A DNA stretch of 64,000 nt from an uncultured Bacteroidales bacterium (GTDB lineage Bacteria; Bacteroidota; Bacteroidia; Bacteroidales; Paludibacteraceae): the NCBI GenBank assembly GCA_903911085.1, contig CAIWCC010000250.1, positions 45,407 through 109,406 on the forward strand, in the 5' to 3' direction. A program made the position numbers and the translations under genes. Shown one piece after another: positions 1-9,570 of this stretch. The notes below the pieces were generated by a model. The model saw nothing but the letters and a program-made list of their open reading frames with translations. It was not told the origin of the DNA and made no database searches. Each line of letters starts with the position of its first letter. Position 1 is the first letter of the stretch.

Positions 1-1734
1 CTGTAGGCATAATTCGGTTTCACCCAATGTGGTACGCAAACAAATTTCAGTATTAGCTCGTGCAATTGCATCTTTTAATAGAGAAGCTGCAGGTTTCCAT
101 AACCGTCCGAAAGCTGCTAACAATTCGCTGTCAGGCTTGTCTTTCGACAAAGCCAGATAGGCATACGCAGCCACGTTGTATTGCAAAGTAGCAGTTCCGG
201 TGGGAAATCTTCCCGAAACACCTACCGGCACATCATAAACACTTGCAACTGTGCGGAATGTAAGCAGACAGCTTTTTAAAGTAGAAAAAACGGATTCGGA
301 CAGGGCATAAGGAGTATCATGTAAAAGATAATATGTTAGTGAAGCTACATACAATGCTTCGGGATAATACGCACTAAAATAGGGATTTGCGTGATGATAA
401 CCGGAAAAATCGGGTTTAAATGTTTCGGTTAAACCTGGTGCAATTGAATAGGTATTGTTTAAATAAGTAGTTAATAATTTTAATGCTGCCACTCGCTTGT
501 CCTGATTTGGTTGCATCAAAGCAAAGTTTAATTTTGCAACGACAAGGGCACGAATATCATCCGCATTTTCCCCTTTCTTTTCAAATTTGACATCTGTAAG
601 TCCAAACTTTCCCATCCAATTAAGTGTGTTCAATTCCCTTGTTAATCTTGTCGAATCGAGCTCATTTCTCATTAAAAACAAAGAATGAAAATATCCTGCA
701 CTTCTCAATTTCTCAAAATTCAAGCCTCCCAAAGCACTTCCATCAGCCCAACCCTGATCGTTGAACCAATCCAATATATTTATGAAACGACTTTTGCTTA
801 GCTCTGTTTTATTCATTCGGTAATCGTAAGCAAGTGGCAGCATACAACCAGACATTATATCCTTAAATTTCCGAATCTGAATACCGTCAATTTTTGTTGA
901 CATATAATCCGGAAAAAGTCCTGCTCCTGAAACTGTACCATCCTTTTCAACAGCTAGATTAAGGTCTGCTGTATTGCGGGTTAAACCAAATTTAATTTGT
1001 CTTTCAACGGCAATTTTTCGGGAAATAAATTCGGGCGATGAACTGTATTTATCGGTAGAAAGATACCAATTTTCTAATCTTTTGATAATTTTGTCAGCCG
1101 CATCAATTTCTGTTGTTGTAGCTTTTTTTACTGAATCTATATTACCGCTGGGTCGCATTCCTTTAAAGTCAGGCATTAACGTATTCTGAACCACATCGTA
1201 TTGTGCATCAGACATCCTATCCCATTTAATATTTTTCTGATATTCAAGATAATCGAAATAAATCAATCCACTTCCTACGGCCGGAGCCTGAACTTTCATT
1301 TTTGTCAATGTTGATTTGTCATGATTCATATCATTCACAAAACCAGCTAATAAACAACGCCAACCTTTGAAATTCAACTTAAAATCTAGATGACATTTTT
1401 CCTGATTTGCATTATTCAAAAAAGAAAATACTAATTTTGAGTCTGTTGGTTTTGTATTGTAAATCCACAAATAAATTCCCCCGGAATTCGTTTTTGAAAT
1501 TGACAGCAAATCATTTGAAGCATCAACATTAATTGTTGATCCGGCATTCCATGACCAACTAAGAGATTTTGAACCAAGTTTGAATTTTGAAGTTGAAGGT
1601 TCAAGATTACCAGAGTTTACCGACCAAGTTGTTGGTAATAAACCATTTTCGAAAGAATATATCTGAGCTTCTAATTTTGCAGTAAAATTTAGTAAAGCAC
1701 ATGGCAGGAGAAAGGAAAGAATTTTTTTATTCAT
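1..1734 (-). CDS. PL8 chondroitinase ABC-type lyase, C-terminus outside window
   Basis: The reading frame is open from the ATG at 1734 to the window edge, giving 578 residues of a protein whose complete neighbours have about 1065. It starts with a Sec signal peptide ending near KLEAQ, then the same IYSFENG beta-sandwich N-domain and alpha-toroid catalytic domain as the three genes upstream. The likely catalytic His pair (H447/H448, SGYHH) and the following YY (about 456-457) are present, as is the GRFP arginine near 509. The Glu, the beta-sandwich domains and any sorting tag lie beyond the window. PL8 lyases cleave chondroitin, dermatan sulfate or hyaluronan by beta-elimination. The start codon lies one base after the stop of the upstream paralogue (TAA G ATG), which implies translational coupling. 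Last visible member of a four-gene tandem array; exact substrate unknown. Confidence 0.9.
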   Translation of the reverse strand, partial: MNKKILSFLLPCALLNFTAKLEAQIYSFENGLLPTTWSVNSGNLEPSTSKFKLGSKSLSWSWNAGSTINVDASNDLLSISKTNSGGIYLWIYNTKPTDSKLVFSFLNNANQEKCHLDFKLNFKGWRCLLAGFVNDMNHDKSTLTKMKVQAPAVGSGLIYFDYLEYQKNIKWDRMSDAQYDVVQNTLMPDFKGMRPSGNIDSVKKATTTEIDAADKIIKRLENWYLSTDKYSSSPEFISRKIAVERQIKFGLTRNTADLNLAVEKDGTVSGAGLFPDYMSTKIDGIQIRKFKDIMSGCMLPLAYDYRMNKTELSKSRFINILDWFNDQGWADGSALGGLNFEKLRSAGYFHSLFLMRNELDSTRLTRELNTLNWMGKFGLTDVKFEKKGENADDIRALVVAKLNFALMQPNQDKRVAALKLLTTYLNNTYSIAPGLTETFKPDFSGYHHANPYFSAYYPEALYVASLTYYLLHDTPYALSESVFSTLKSCLLTFRTVASVYDVPVGVSGRFPTGTATLQYNVAAYAYLALSKDKPDSELLAAFGRLWKPAASLLKDAIARANTEICLRTTLGETELCLQ

Positions 1735-1735
1735 C

Positions 1736-4700
1736 TTATTTTATTATTATCAATTGTTTTAAACTTTCTTTTGAATTATTGACACGAACAATAAATACCC
1801 CTTTGTTTAAATCTCCTAAATTTAATACGTAAGGAGTTTGTATATTTGAAATCAATTTAATTAATTTACCTTCAGACGAATACAAATTTACGTTGACAAC
1901 CTGAGTATCCTTCGATAAAATCATGAAATTATTTTTAATTTCGGTATTAGTAAGTTGTAATGATGTGAGTGGATGAATGGTATTCAAGTTTGTTGAAATA
2001 CACTTTAATCCAATCGAATAGCTTTTACCATCAATAACTGCTAGTGAAATTTTTGTAGTATTACCAATATTTGTCAACGCAACTGATGGATTTGAGCCAT
2101 CAAGTTTATACAAACCATTCAAAATTATTTCATAATTAAATGAAGCACTTGGCGTGTTAACAATAGTTGAGCTAAGTTCATTTGACTCAGTTGCACTTGG
2201 TCTGTGCATATCCGGATCGCTCACAGATAATTTGAACGTAGTGCTGTCAATAACCTTGAACATAACCAAAGAGGGAGTATTTACCTGATTGACAATAGAA
2301 TCATTTAATGCAGTATTTTGATTGAAAATGGCATAAGCATATACTTTGTCATCGATTTTTTTCACTATATGCGCCACATTGTCCTGTCGAACAATTTTTA
2401 CAGGGCAAGTAGTTTCTGTTTTGTATTTTGCTTCCTGAGCATCTGTGCCATTAAAAATAGTGAAGTACGAATAACTTTGATTTTGGGGCGCGTAACCATG
2501 ATTGATGACTCCGCTATAAATGCTGTTTGCTGATGAAACATTAACTGAACCTGATTTTACAATGAACCTGCATCCCAGATTATCTTTGATGGTGGGTTTT
2601 GAAACGTTAGTCAAATTGGTGGAAAATGGAGTACCGTTTACAGAGATTGATTCACCTGTACCAAGTAATTGTTGAAACAAGGTTGTTTCGGTACGATTGC
2701 TATTATCTCCGTTTCTGATATTGCTACCCATAGCAAGGATAACATTCCCACAATAAAAAACAGATTTATTGGCATAAAACGTTTTGTCGAAGGCAGTGTC
2801 ATGAAGTTTGAATGAAAAGATAGAAGTGGAATCATTCAAGGTTACTCCACCTAAAAATGGATCTTCGGAGAAGTTTCGATACGGTGTACTTGAAGCGTAT
2901 GTCAAAGCTGCACTGGAGAGATATTTTGTTGTTGCTCCCGGAATTCGACTCCAGTCCCAGTTTGCATTTGAATAATTATTATTTCTTTTATTCGTTAACA
3001 AATTAGTGTATTCCACCTGACCGTAGCTCATGTATCGTCCATAAAGATTATCGGTTGGAAGACCGGATTCATAATCCCAAACGTATTTATTAAATCCTTT
3101 AACTGTTAATTGCATGGATGCATTCCGATTTATTATTAATCCGGAATATGGCAGGTATAAAGTGGTTTTGGGAGCACTTTCAGCCGGCACTTTCAACGAT
3201 GTACCAAGAGCAGCTGCCTGTAAGCAAAGTTCAGCTTCTCCCATGGATTGTTTATAACATATACTGATACCGGATTTAGCAAAATCGTCTTTTAATGGAG
3301 ATATTGTTGGTTTCCACAATCGTCCGTAAGCTGCCAGTAAATCATTATCAGGCGTGGTTTTAGACATAATCAAATAAGCAAAAGCAGGCAATATCTCGTC
3401 AAGATACTGAGTACCATTCGGAAACCTTCCACAAGCAGCCGTTGGCGAGTCATACAAACCACATGCAAGCCGATAAGTCAAACAGCAATTCTTCAACGTT
3501 GTATAGGTTGTTTCGGAAAGTTGGTAAGGCGTGTCATGCAACAGATAATAAACCCAACAAGCACTATAAAGTGCATCTGGGTAATATTGGCAGTAATAGG
3601 TCCCATTATGATGATAACCTGAAAAATCAGGTTTAAATGTTTCTGCAAATCCAGGCGCAATTCCAAAAGCATTGTTAAAGTAAGAAGTTAATGCTGTCAA
3701 TGCTGCTACTCTTTTATTTGCATCGGTCTGCAACAAGGCAAAATCGAGTTTAGCAATACACATGGTTCGTATTTGATCGGCATTTTCGCCCACAACAGTG
3801 AAGGGCATATTTACATTTCCCCACAAACCCAGCCAGTCGAGCGTGTTCAACTCACGTGCTAAACACGTGGCATCCAATGCGCCTCGCATTAGAAATAACG
3901 AATTAAAATAACCAGCACTGTTAAGCTTTGAACCCATTAATCCACCTTGTGAACTTCCGTCAGCCCAGCCCTGGTCGTTAAACCAATCAATTTGATTCAG
4001 CCAGCGCGTTTTGCTCAAAGCTGTATTATTCATACGATAATCATAAGCCAACGGAAGCATTGTTCCTTTCATTACATCCAGAAACTGCATCACAGATACG
4101 CCATCAATTGTAGCATCAGAATAATCAGGATAAAGTCCGGGACCTGTTACAACTCCGTCAGAACCAACTGATAAATTTAATTCACCGGTTGTACTTTTTA
4201 ACGCATTGGTTATTGTTGTTTTCACAGCATTTTTCCTATTCACAAATTCAGTGGCAGATGGGAATTTGTTAGCCGATAAATACCAGTTATCCAGTCGTTT
4301 GATAATAGTATCGCCCCATGAAACCTGAATTGGTGTAGCCGTTGGAACTGTTCCAAAGTTACCGTAAGACCGGATTCCTTTAAAATCAAATACTGATGAA
4401 CTTTGTGTTATATTGCATTGTGCATCAGACATCCGATCCCATTTTACCGCTGTCTGAAATTCCATATAATCCAAGTAAATAATGCCGGTGCCAGTAGATG
4501 GAGCGGTTATGGTCATTGATGTCAGCGCTGTATTATCATGCTTCATATCCGCCACATAAGCAGCTGTTATACAACGCCATCCTTTGAAGTTCAATCCAAA
4601 ATTGATACTACATTTTTGCGTTCCTGAACTATTCATAAACGCAATGACGAGGTTTGAATTAATGGCTGCGAAATTATAAATCCAGAAATAAATTCCGCCT

Positions 4701-4951
4701 GATTTATTAGTAGAACCTGAGGCTAAGGATGTTGGAGCACTTACGCTAATTTTTGAGCCGGCATTCCACGTCCAACAGAGTGATTTGGTTCCTAATTTAT
4801 ATTTAGCAACCGATGTTAACAAAGTCCCTGAACTAACCGACCAGTTTGATGGAACGATGCCATTCTCAAATGAATAAATCTGAGCCTGTAGTTTTGCTCC
4901 AGTATTTATTAGAACTATGAATAGGAAAAATTGAATTATTTTTTGTTTCAT
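1736..4951 (-). CDS. PL8 chondroitinase ABC-type lyase with T9SS tag
   Basis: Secreted polysaccharide lyase of 1071 aa, close to the length of chondroitinase ABC. Residues 1-23 form a signal peptide; about 24-170 are the carbohydrate-binding-like Lyase_N domain; about 200-580 the alpha-toroid; about 590-990 the PL8 beta-sandwich domains; about 1000-1071 a type IX secretion sorting domain ending in a beta-rich, Lys-terminated tail. Candidate catalytic residues by comparison with the family are H448 (SGYHH), Y456 or Y457, R509 (GRFP) and E628 (WDYES). The WDWSR motif at 665-669 followed by IPGATT is a strong chondroitinase ABC signature. It lies 66 nt after the beta-helix paralogue and one base before the next copy. 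Expected product: unsaturated disaccharides from chondroitin/dermatan sulfate or hyaluronan. Family call is firm; substrate is inferred. Confidence 0.92.
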   Translation of the reverse strand: MKQKIIQFFLFIVLINTGAKLQAQIYSFENGIVPSNWSVSSGTLLTSVAKYKLGTKSLCWTWNAGSKISVSAPTSLASGSTNKSGGIYFWIYNFAAINSNLVIAFMNSSGTQKCSINFGLNFKGWRCITAAYVADMKHDNTALTSMTITAPSTGTGIIYLDYMEFQTAVKWDRMSDAQCNITQSSSVFDFKGIRSYGNFGTVPTATPIQVSWGDTIIKRLDNWYLSANKFPSATEFVNRKNAVKTTITNALKSTTGELNLSVGSDGVVTGPGLYPDYSDATIDGVSVMQFLDVMKGTMLPLAYDYRMNNTALSKTRWLNQIDWFNDQGWADGSSQGGLMGSKLNSAGYFNSLFLMRGALDATCLARELNTLDWLGLWGNVNMPFTVVGENADQIRTMCIAKLDFALLQTDANKRVAALTALTSYFNNAFGIAPGFAETFKPDFSGYHHNGTYYCQYYPDALYSACWVYYLLHDTPYQLSETTYTTLKNCCLTYRLACGLYDSPTAACGRFPNGTQYLDEILPAFAYLIMSKTTPDNDLLAAYGRLWKPTISPLKDDFAKSGISICYKQSMGEAELCLQAAALGTSLKVPAESAPKTTLYLPYSGLIINRNASMQLTVKGFNKYVWDYESGLPTDNLYGRYMSYGQVEYTNLLTNKRNNNYSNANWDWSRIPGATTKYLSSAALTYASSTPYRNFSEDPFLGGVTLNDSTSIFSFKLHDTAFDKTFYANKSVFYCGNVILAMGSNIRNGDNSNRTETTLFQQLLGTGESISVNGTPFSTNLTNVSKPTIKDNLGCRFIVKSGSVNVSSANSIYSGVINHGYAPQNQSYSYFTIFNGTDAQEAKYKTETTCPVKIVRQDNVAHIVKKIDDKVYAYAIFNQNTALNDSIVNQVNTPSLVMFKVIDSTTFKLSVSDPDMHRPSATESNELSSTIVNTPSASFNYEIILNGLYKLDGSNPSVALTNIGNTTKISLAVIDGKSYSIGLKCISTNLNTIHPLTSLQLTNTEIKNNFMILSKDTQVVNVNLYSSEGKLIKLISNIQTPYVLNLGDLNKGVFIVRVNNSKESLKQLIIIK

Positions 4952-5017
4952 TTGAAATATGAAAAGTTCGTTCGTTTCAAAACAATTGACAGATTGTTAT
5001 ATTGTTAAATGTGTGTG

Positions 5018-8000
5018 CTAAATTGTAACTTTATGTACACTCTGTTCATTTTCACCAATCAATTTGATAATGTAAATACCCGGATATAGATTTATTTTGT
5101 TTCCAACTTTTGATATCGTTTTCTTGATTAGTAATCCGGAAACAGTATAAATTTCAACTTTAGAGTCTATTATAACAAGGATTCCATCAGGTTTAACGAT
5201 AAAACCATTAAGTTCGTTCTCCGACAAATACTGAGATGTGGGTGAAAGTCCGGTTGGTGAAATATATTCATACGCTCCTACTGTACATGGATTAAGAAAT
5301 GGATTTCCAGACAAATCATTGATAAAAGTCGTTGTAACTCCCTTTGCTATCTGATACGATGTTGAATTTGGTTTCCAGTTTGCTTTCTCTACACTTCCAT
5401 CATTAAGACAGCCTATTAATCCGGTTGGTCTAATAAAACCCGGGGCGTTTTGCACTCCAATATTTTCATTTCCCAAATCAAAAAAATTATTTGTGGTATA
5501 TCCGGCAGTAGTATAAGTTCCGGTATTTCCGGCATTTGTAATATTATATCCAATCCTTCCTGACGAAATTGTTGCTGAAAGTGTAAGATTCTTAACAACA
5601 CCAGCACTTTGATTATTCCAAAATAAATTATTGAGTACTGTATGAACCAATGAACCTATTTTAGAAACCGTAAGACCAGCATTTGGCATACCGGTTACTT
5701 TGTTATTTGCTATTGTGCAATTGATAATGGAGTCGGACGACAAACTGGTTGAAAAGCCATTTGCACCGATAATGCAACCATAGGTCAAGGTGGCAGTAGA
5801 TGTTCCACCACCTCCGGTATATGTGGCTTCATTATTGTAAATCAAACAATTACTAATTGTACTAATTGATGAAGGGTTGGTGCTTCCTGTTATATTCATT
5901 ATCATTCCTTTTCCATAATCGGTTAGTCCTGCCGTTGAAGAAGTAGCCTCAACCACCACATTATTGTTTCTAAACACACAACCATTTACTCTCACCCCAG
6001 AAATAGCATCCATAATTGGAGAAAACTGTTTATTACTGGTACTTGTTATATTTACTGTGACTTTATTATTTTCAATTAAACAATTCTGAATCAATCCCTG
6101 AGCTTTAAACAGAATACCACCAAGCGTGCTTGTACCTGTAGATAAATTAAGGTTGCAGTTTTTTACAATATTGTTTTGAAACACGCTGTTAGGGTCACAA
6201 TTAACGGTAGTCATAGTATTTGTTGAATTTGTAGCCGAATGTGTAACGGTAAAGCCATTCAATGTTGATGAAGTTAAAGACAAAGCATTACCGTTAAAAT
6301 TACTGCTAATAACCGTAGGGTACTTAAATTCCCAAGGTTCAATTATTCCATTTCCATCACTATCAATAATTGGACGCTCATTTATTGAAGTTTCTGTACC
6401 CTGAAATCCTCCGTAATAATTCTCCCCGCTTAAGTTAAGTGTTGACGTTGAATAGGCAATTGTACTTCCACCTTTGATAAAAATATTATTATAACCCGGA
6501 AGGGAATTAGCTAAGGCAGTTGCAGCAGCAATACTTTTTACGGCTGTTTGCCAACTACAACCGTCATTTGCATCGTTACCAGATTGATAATCAACATAAA
6601 TAGGCTGACCCGAAACCAATGGTTTTAGATTAACTGTATACGTTTTTCCTTTACTGACTATTACTGATATTGTTGTATTTGAAGTACCATAGCTTAGTTT
6701 AATCCCTGAACTCAGTCCATTCGGCATGTATAATCCAGCAATAGTTATCTGATAGTTAAATACGGTGCCTGTATCAGTTTTTTGCGAATTTGAAAGTGCA
6801 TCACTGCCGGCAGCAGTTTGGCGATGCATATCAGGTTCACTTAGCTTTAAGGAAATTGCTCCTTGAGCTAGATTTTTAATCATAACCAACGATGGTGCAT
6901 TTACTTGTTGTATAAATGGATCATTTAAAGCTAAAGTATGATTAAAAATTGAATAAGCTATTATATTTTGCTCTTTTTGCATCACAATATGCGCCACCGA
7001 ATCCTTTCTAACTATTGTTAAAGGTGTGGTTGTGACATTACTGTATTTAGTTACCTGAGCAGTGGTTGGTTTCAGCATCATATAATACTCGTAGGTTTTA
7101 TTGGTTGGAGTTTTACCATGATTAATATACGAAGTGAATAAATTCCCGTTTTTCACCATATCAACCGTTCCATCTTTTACGATGTAACAATTTCCTATAT
7201 TGTCATTAATTACCGGATTAACAAAGCCAGATTGACTTGTTGTACAGGCTGTATTATTAACTTTCATGGTTTCGCCTGACAGCATTAATTGCTGAAACAA
7301 AGTAGTCTCTGTCTGATTGGCTGTGGATATATTGCGTATGTCTGAGCCTAAACAAACCAAAGTATTTCCAAAACAAAAAACAGATTTATTGGCATAAAAT
7401 GATTTATCGAAACTATTGTCATGCAGTTTCATTGAGAACATAGAAGTAGAATCATTCAAAGCTATGCCACCCAAATAAGGGCTGTCAGAAAAATTCCGTG
7501 AGGGTGTTGAGCTGTAATAAATTAAATCCACCGAATCCAAATGTTCAACGGTAGTACCCGGAATTCTGCTCCAGTCCCACGAAGAATCAGTAGCTGCGTC
7601 ATTTTTTCTTCCGTCTGCCAACGAAGTATATTCTATATGTCCGTAATTTAAATATCGTCCGTACATATTATCATTTGGCGAAATGGATTCATAATCCCAG
7701 ATATATTTGCTGAAACCCTTAATCGATACGTGATTGACCGGATTACGACTTATTAATAGTCCTGCAAAGGGCAAATATAATTGTTTCCGCTGGCTTGGTT
7801 CTGCCGGTATGGCTAACGATGCCGCCTTTAAACAGAGTTCTGTTTCACCCAACGAAGCTTTATAGGTTATGTCAGTAGCAACGCGAGTCATATATGAGTT
7901 GAGAACTGAATTGGTTGCAGGTTGCCACCATGCACCAAATGCAGCTAAAAGATCTGCATCCGGAGTGGGTTGCGAAAGTGCTAAGTAAGCAAATGCGGGT

Positions 8001-9553
8001 ACAAGCTGCTTTCCAAAATCAGTTCCAAGAGGAAACCGCCCATTTGCGGACATGGGCACATTATAATTTGCGGCTATTGTTCTATATGTCAACAAGCTAT
8101 TTTTCAATTGTTGGTACACAGCATCCGACAAAGCATAAGGTGTATCGTGTAATAAATAAAAGCTCAGACACGCTTCATAAAGAGCATCCCCATAATAAGC
8201 TCCCATATATACTCCACCATGAGCATAACCGGTAAAATCTGGTTTAAAGCAATCCAAATATCCTCCGGTAGGCAAAAAAGCCTGATTACAATATGAACTC
8301 AAAGCACTCAATGCAGCTACTTTTAGTTGTGGATCGGTTTGCATTAATGCATAAATAAACTTGCCGATTAATACTGATCGCATATCATCAACAGCTCTTG
8401 GACCTCGTATAATAGGAATTAATACATCTCCAAAAAGGCTGTACCATTTTACTGTATTCATCTCCCGTTGTAATCGAACAGGATCTAATGCATTTCGCAT
8501 CAAGAATATAGAATGTAAATATCCACATGTACGAGCAATATTCTGAAAATAAAGAGAACCAAGTCCACTTCCGCCAGCCCAACCCTGATCATATAAATAA
8601 TCATAAACATTGATAAGTGCATTTTTACTTGCAGCAGTTCCATTCATGCGATAATCGAGTGCTAAAGGAATTGGCAAATTAGAATTTACACCTTCAAAAT
8701 CAGAAATGGGTTTGCCATCAATAATTGAAGGCGATTGACTTGAAAAAAGTCCACTTCCCAACATTGTTCCATCTGTCTGAGACGTTAAATTTAAGTTGGT
8801 GAAGTTTTTTTGAGAGTCACTTATCCATTTTGTAACTGAGTTTTTTCTGCTGTTGTAAACCGAAGAATTTTTATATGTGCCTTTACCCATCTCCCAATTT
8901 TCCAATCTAGTAGTAACAGAGTCAGCACCGGCTAGTTGAGCGATACTTGGACTTACTACCGGTGTAATATTTGTATTGTACGCCAAAAGAAAATTACACA
9001 TTAGTGAAGATTGAGACACAGTATATTGTGTGTCAGAAATGCGCGACCAATCAACAGATGACTGAAATTCAAGGTAATCAAAATAAATTGTTCCACTTCC
9101 GGTGGAAGGAGCAGCCACTGACATGGTTGAAAGTTTCGACCTGTCATGTCCCATATCAGAAGCAAAAGTTGAAGTAAAACAGCGCCATCCCTGAAAATTG
9201 AGGTTGAAATTTTTGGTACATTTTTGAACTCCTGAACTGTTGTAAAAAGTAAATATCAAGGTTTGAGTAGAAGCTGTAGTATTATAAATCCAAAGCAAAA
9301 TTCCACCACCACCGGCTGTTGAAGCTGTAGACAATCCAGTTGGATTTAAAGCACTAAAAACATCATTTGCTTTCCATTCCCATTTAAGCGAAGTTGTGCC
9401 AAGCTTATATTTTGATGTTGAGGATTGTAATTTACTCAGTGAAGCAGTCCAGTTTGTTGGCACTAAACCATCCTCGAAGGAATAAATTTGTGCTTTTATA
9501 GTGAATAAACCACTAATTATTGGGAATAGTAATATGAGAATTAATTTCTTCAT
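5018..9553 (-). CDS. PL8 lyase fused to beta-helix domain, T9SS secreted
   Basis: At 1511 aa this is about 440 residues longer than its paralogues. Residues 1-22 are a signal peptide, about 23-980 a full PL8 chondroitinase ABC-type lyase (H445, R506, E622 and the WDWSR motif at 659-663), about 985-1430 a right-handed parallel beta-helix rich in short N-x-N and C-x-I repeats beginning IYVDYQSGNDANDG, and about 1440-1511 a T9SS sorting domain. Inside the helix, residues 1064-1075 (DSDGNGIIEPWE) fit the EF-hand calcium loop pattern. The catalytic loop differs from its neighbours: GYAH replaces GYHH, and WAGGSG replaces WADGS. The beta-helix has the YGGFQGTE layout common in adhesin-like secreted proteins, so it may bind glycan or matrix rather than cleave it. 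The fusion is seen in the frame; the role of the helix is inference. Confidence 0.9.
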   Translation of the reverse strand: MKKLILILLFPIISGLFTIKAQIYSFEDGLVPTNWTASLSKLQSSTSKYKLGTTSLKWEWKANDVFSALNPTGLSTASTAGGGGILLWIYNTTASTQTLIFTFYNSSGVQKCTKNFNLNFQGWRCFTSTFASDMGHDRSKLSTMSVAAPSTGSGTIYFDYLEFQSSVDWSRISDTQYTVSQSSLMCNFLLAYNTNITPVVSPSIAQLAGADSVTTRLENWEMGKGTYKNSSVYNSRKNSVTKWISDSQKNFTNLNLTSQTDGTMLGSGLFSSQSPSIIDGKPISDFEGVNSNLPIPLALDYRMNGTAASKNALINVYDYLYDQGWAGGSGLGSLYFQNIARTCGYLHSIFLMRNALDPVRLQREMNTVKWYSLFGDVLIPIIRGPRAVDDMRSVLIGKFIYALMQTDPQLKVAALSALSSYCNQAFLPTGGYLDCFKPDFTGYAHGGVYMGAYYGDALYEACLSFYLLHDTPYALSDAVYQQLKNSLLTYRTIAANYNVPMSANGRFPLGTDFGKQLVPAFAYLALSQPTPDADLLAAFGAWWQPATNSVLNSYMTRVATDITYKASLGETELCLKAASLAIPAEPSQRKQLYLPFAGLLISRNPVNHVSIKGFSKYIWDYESISPNDNMYGRYLNYGHIEYTSLADGRKNDAATDSSWDWSRIPGTTVEHLDSVDLIYYSSTPSRNFSDSPYLGGIALNDSTSMFSMKLHDNSFDKSFYANKSVFCFGNTLVCLGSDIRNISTANQTETTLFQQLMLSGETMKVNNTACTTSQSGFVNPVINDNIGNCYIVKDGTVDMVKNGNLFTSYINHGKTPTNKTYEYYMMLKPTTAQVTKYSNVTTTPLTIVRKDSVAHIVMQKEQNIIAYSIFNHTLALNDPFIQQVNAPSLVMIKNLAQGAISLKLSEPDMHRQTAAGSDALSNSQKTDTGTVFNYQITIAGLYMPNGLSSGIKLSYGTSNTTISVIVSKGKTYTVNLKPLVSGQPIYVDYQSGNDANDGCSWQTAVKSIAAATALANSLPGYNNIFIKGGSTIAYSTSTLNLSGENYYGGFQGTETSINERPIIDSDGNGIIEPWEFKYPTVISSNFNGNALSLTSSTLNGFTVTHSATNSTNTMTTVNCDPNSVFQNNIVKNCNLNLSTGTSTLGGILFKAQGLIQNCLIENNKVTVNITSTSNKQFSPIMDAISGVRVNGCVFRNNNVVVEATSSTAGLTDYGKGMIMNITGSTNPSSISTISNCLIYNNEATYTGGGGTSTATLTYGCIIGANGFSTSLSSDSIINCTIANNKVTGMPNAGLTVSKIGSLVHTVLNNLFWNNQSAGVVKNLTLSATISSGRIGYNITNAGNTGTYTTAGYTTNNFFDLGNENIGVQNAPGFIRPTGLIGCLNDGSVEKANWKPNSTSYQIAKGVTTTFINDLSGNPFLNPCTVGAYEYISPTGLSPTSQYLSENELNGFIVKPDGILVIIDSKVEIYTVSGLLIKKTISKVGNKINLYPGIYIIKLIGENEQSVHKVTI

Positions 9554-9570
9554 TTTAAAATTTAATATGT

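Noticed and set aside
5018..9553. Beta-helix domain as a PL6 chondroitinase B fused to PL8
   Set aside because: The visible motifs (GNDANDG start, YGGFQGTE) resemble adhesin-type helices; I could not locate the PL6 catalytic Lys/Arg pair, so I kept only the fold-level call.
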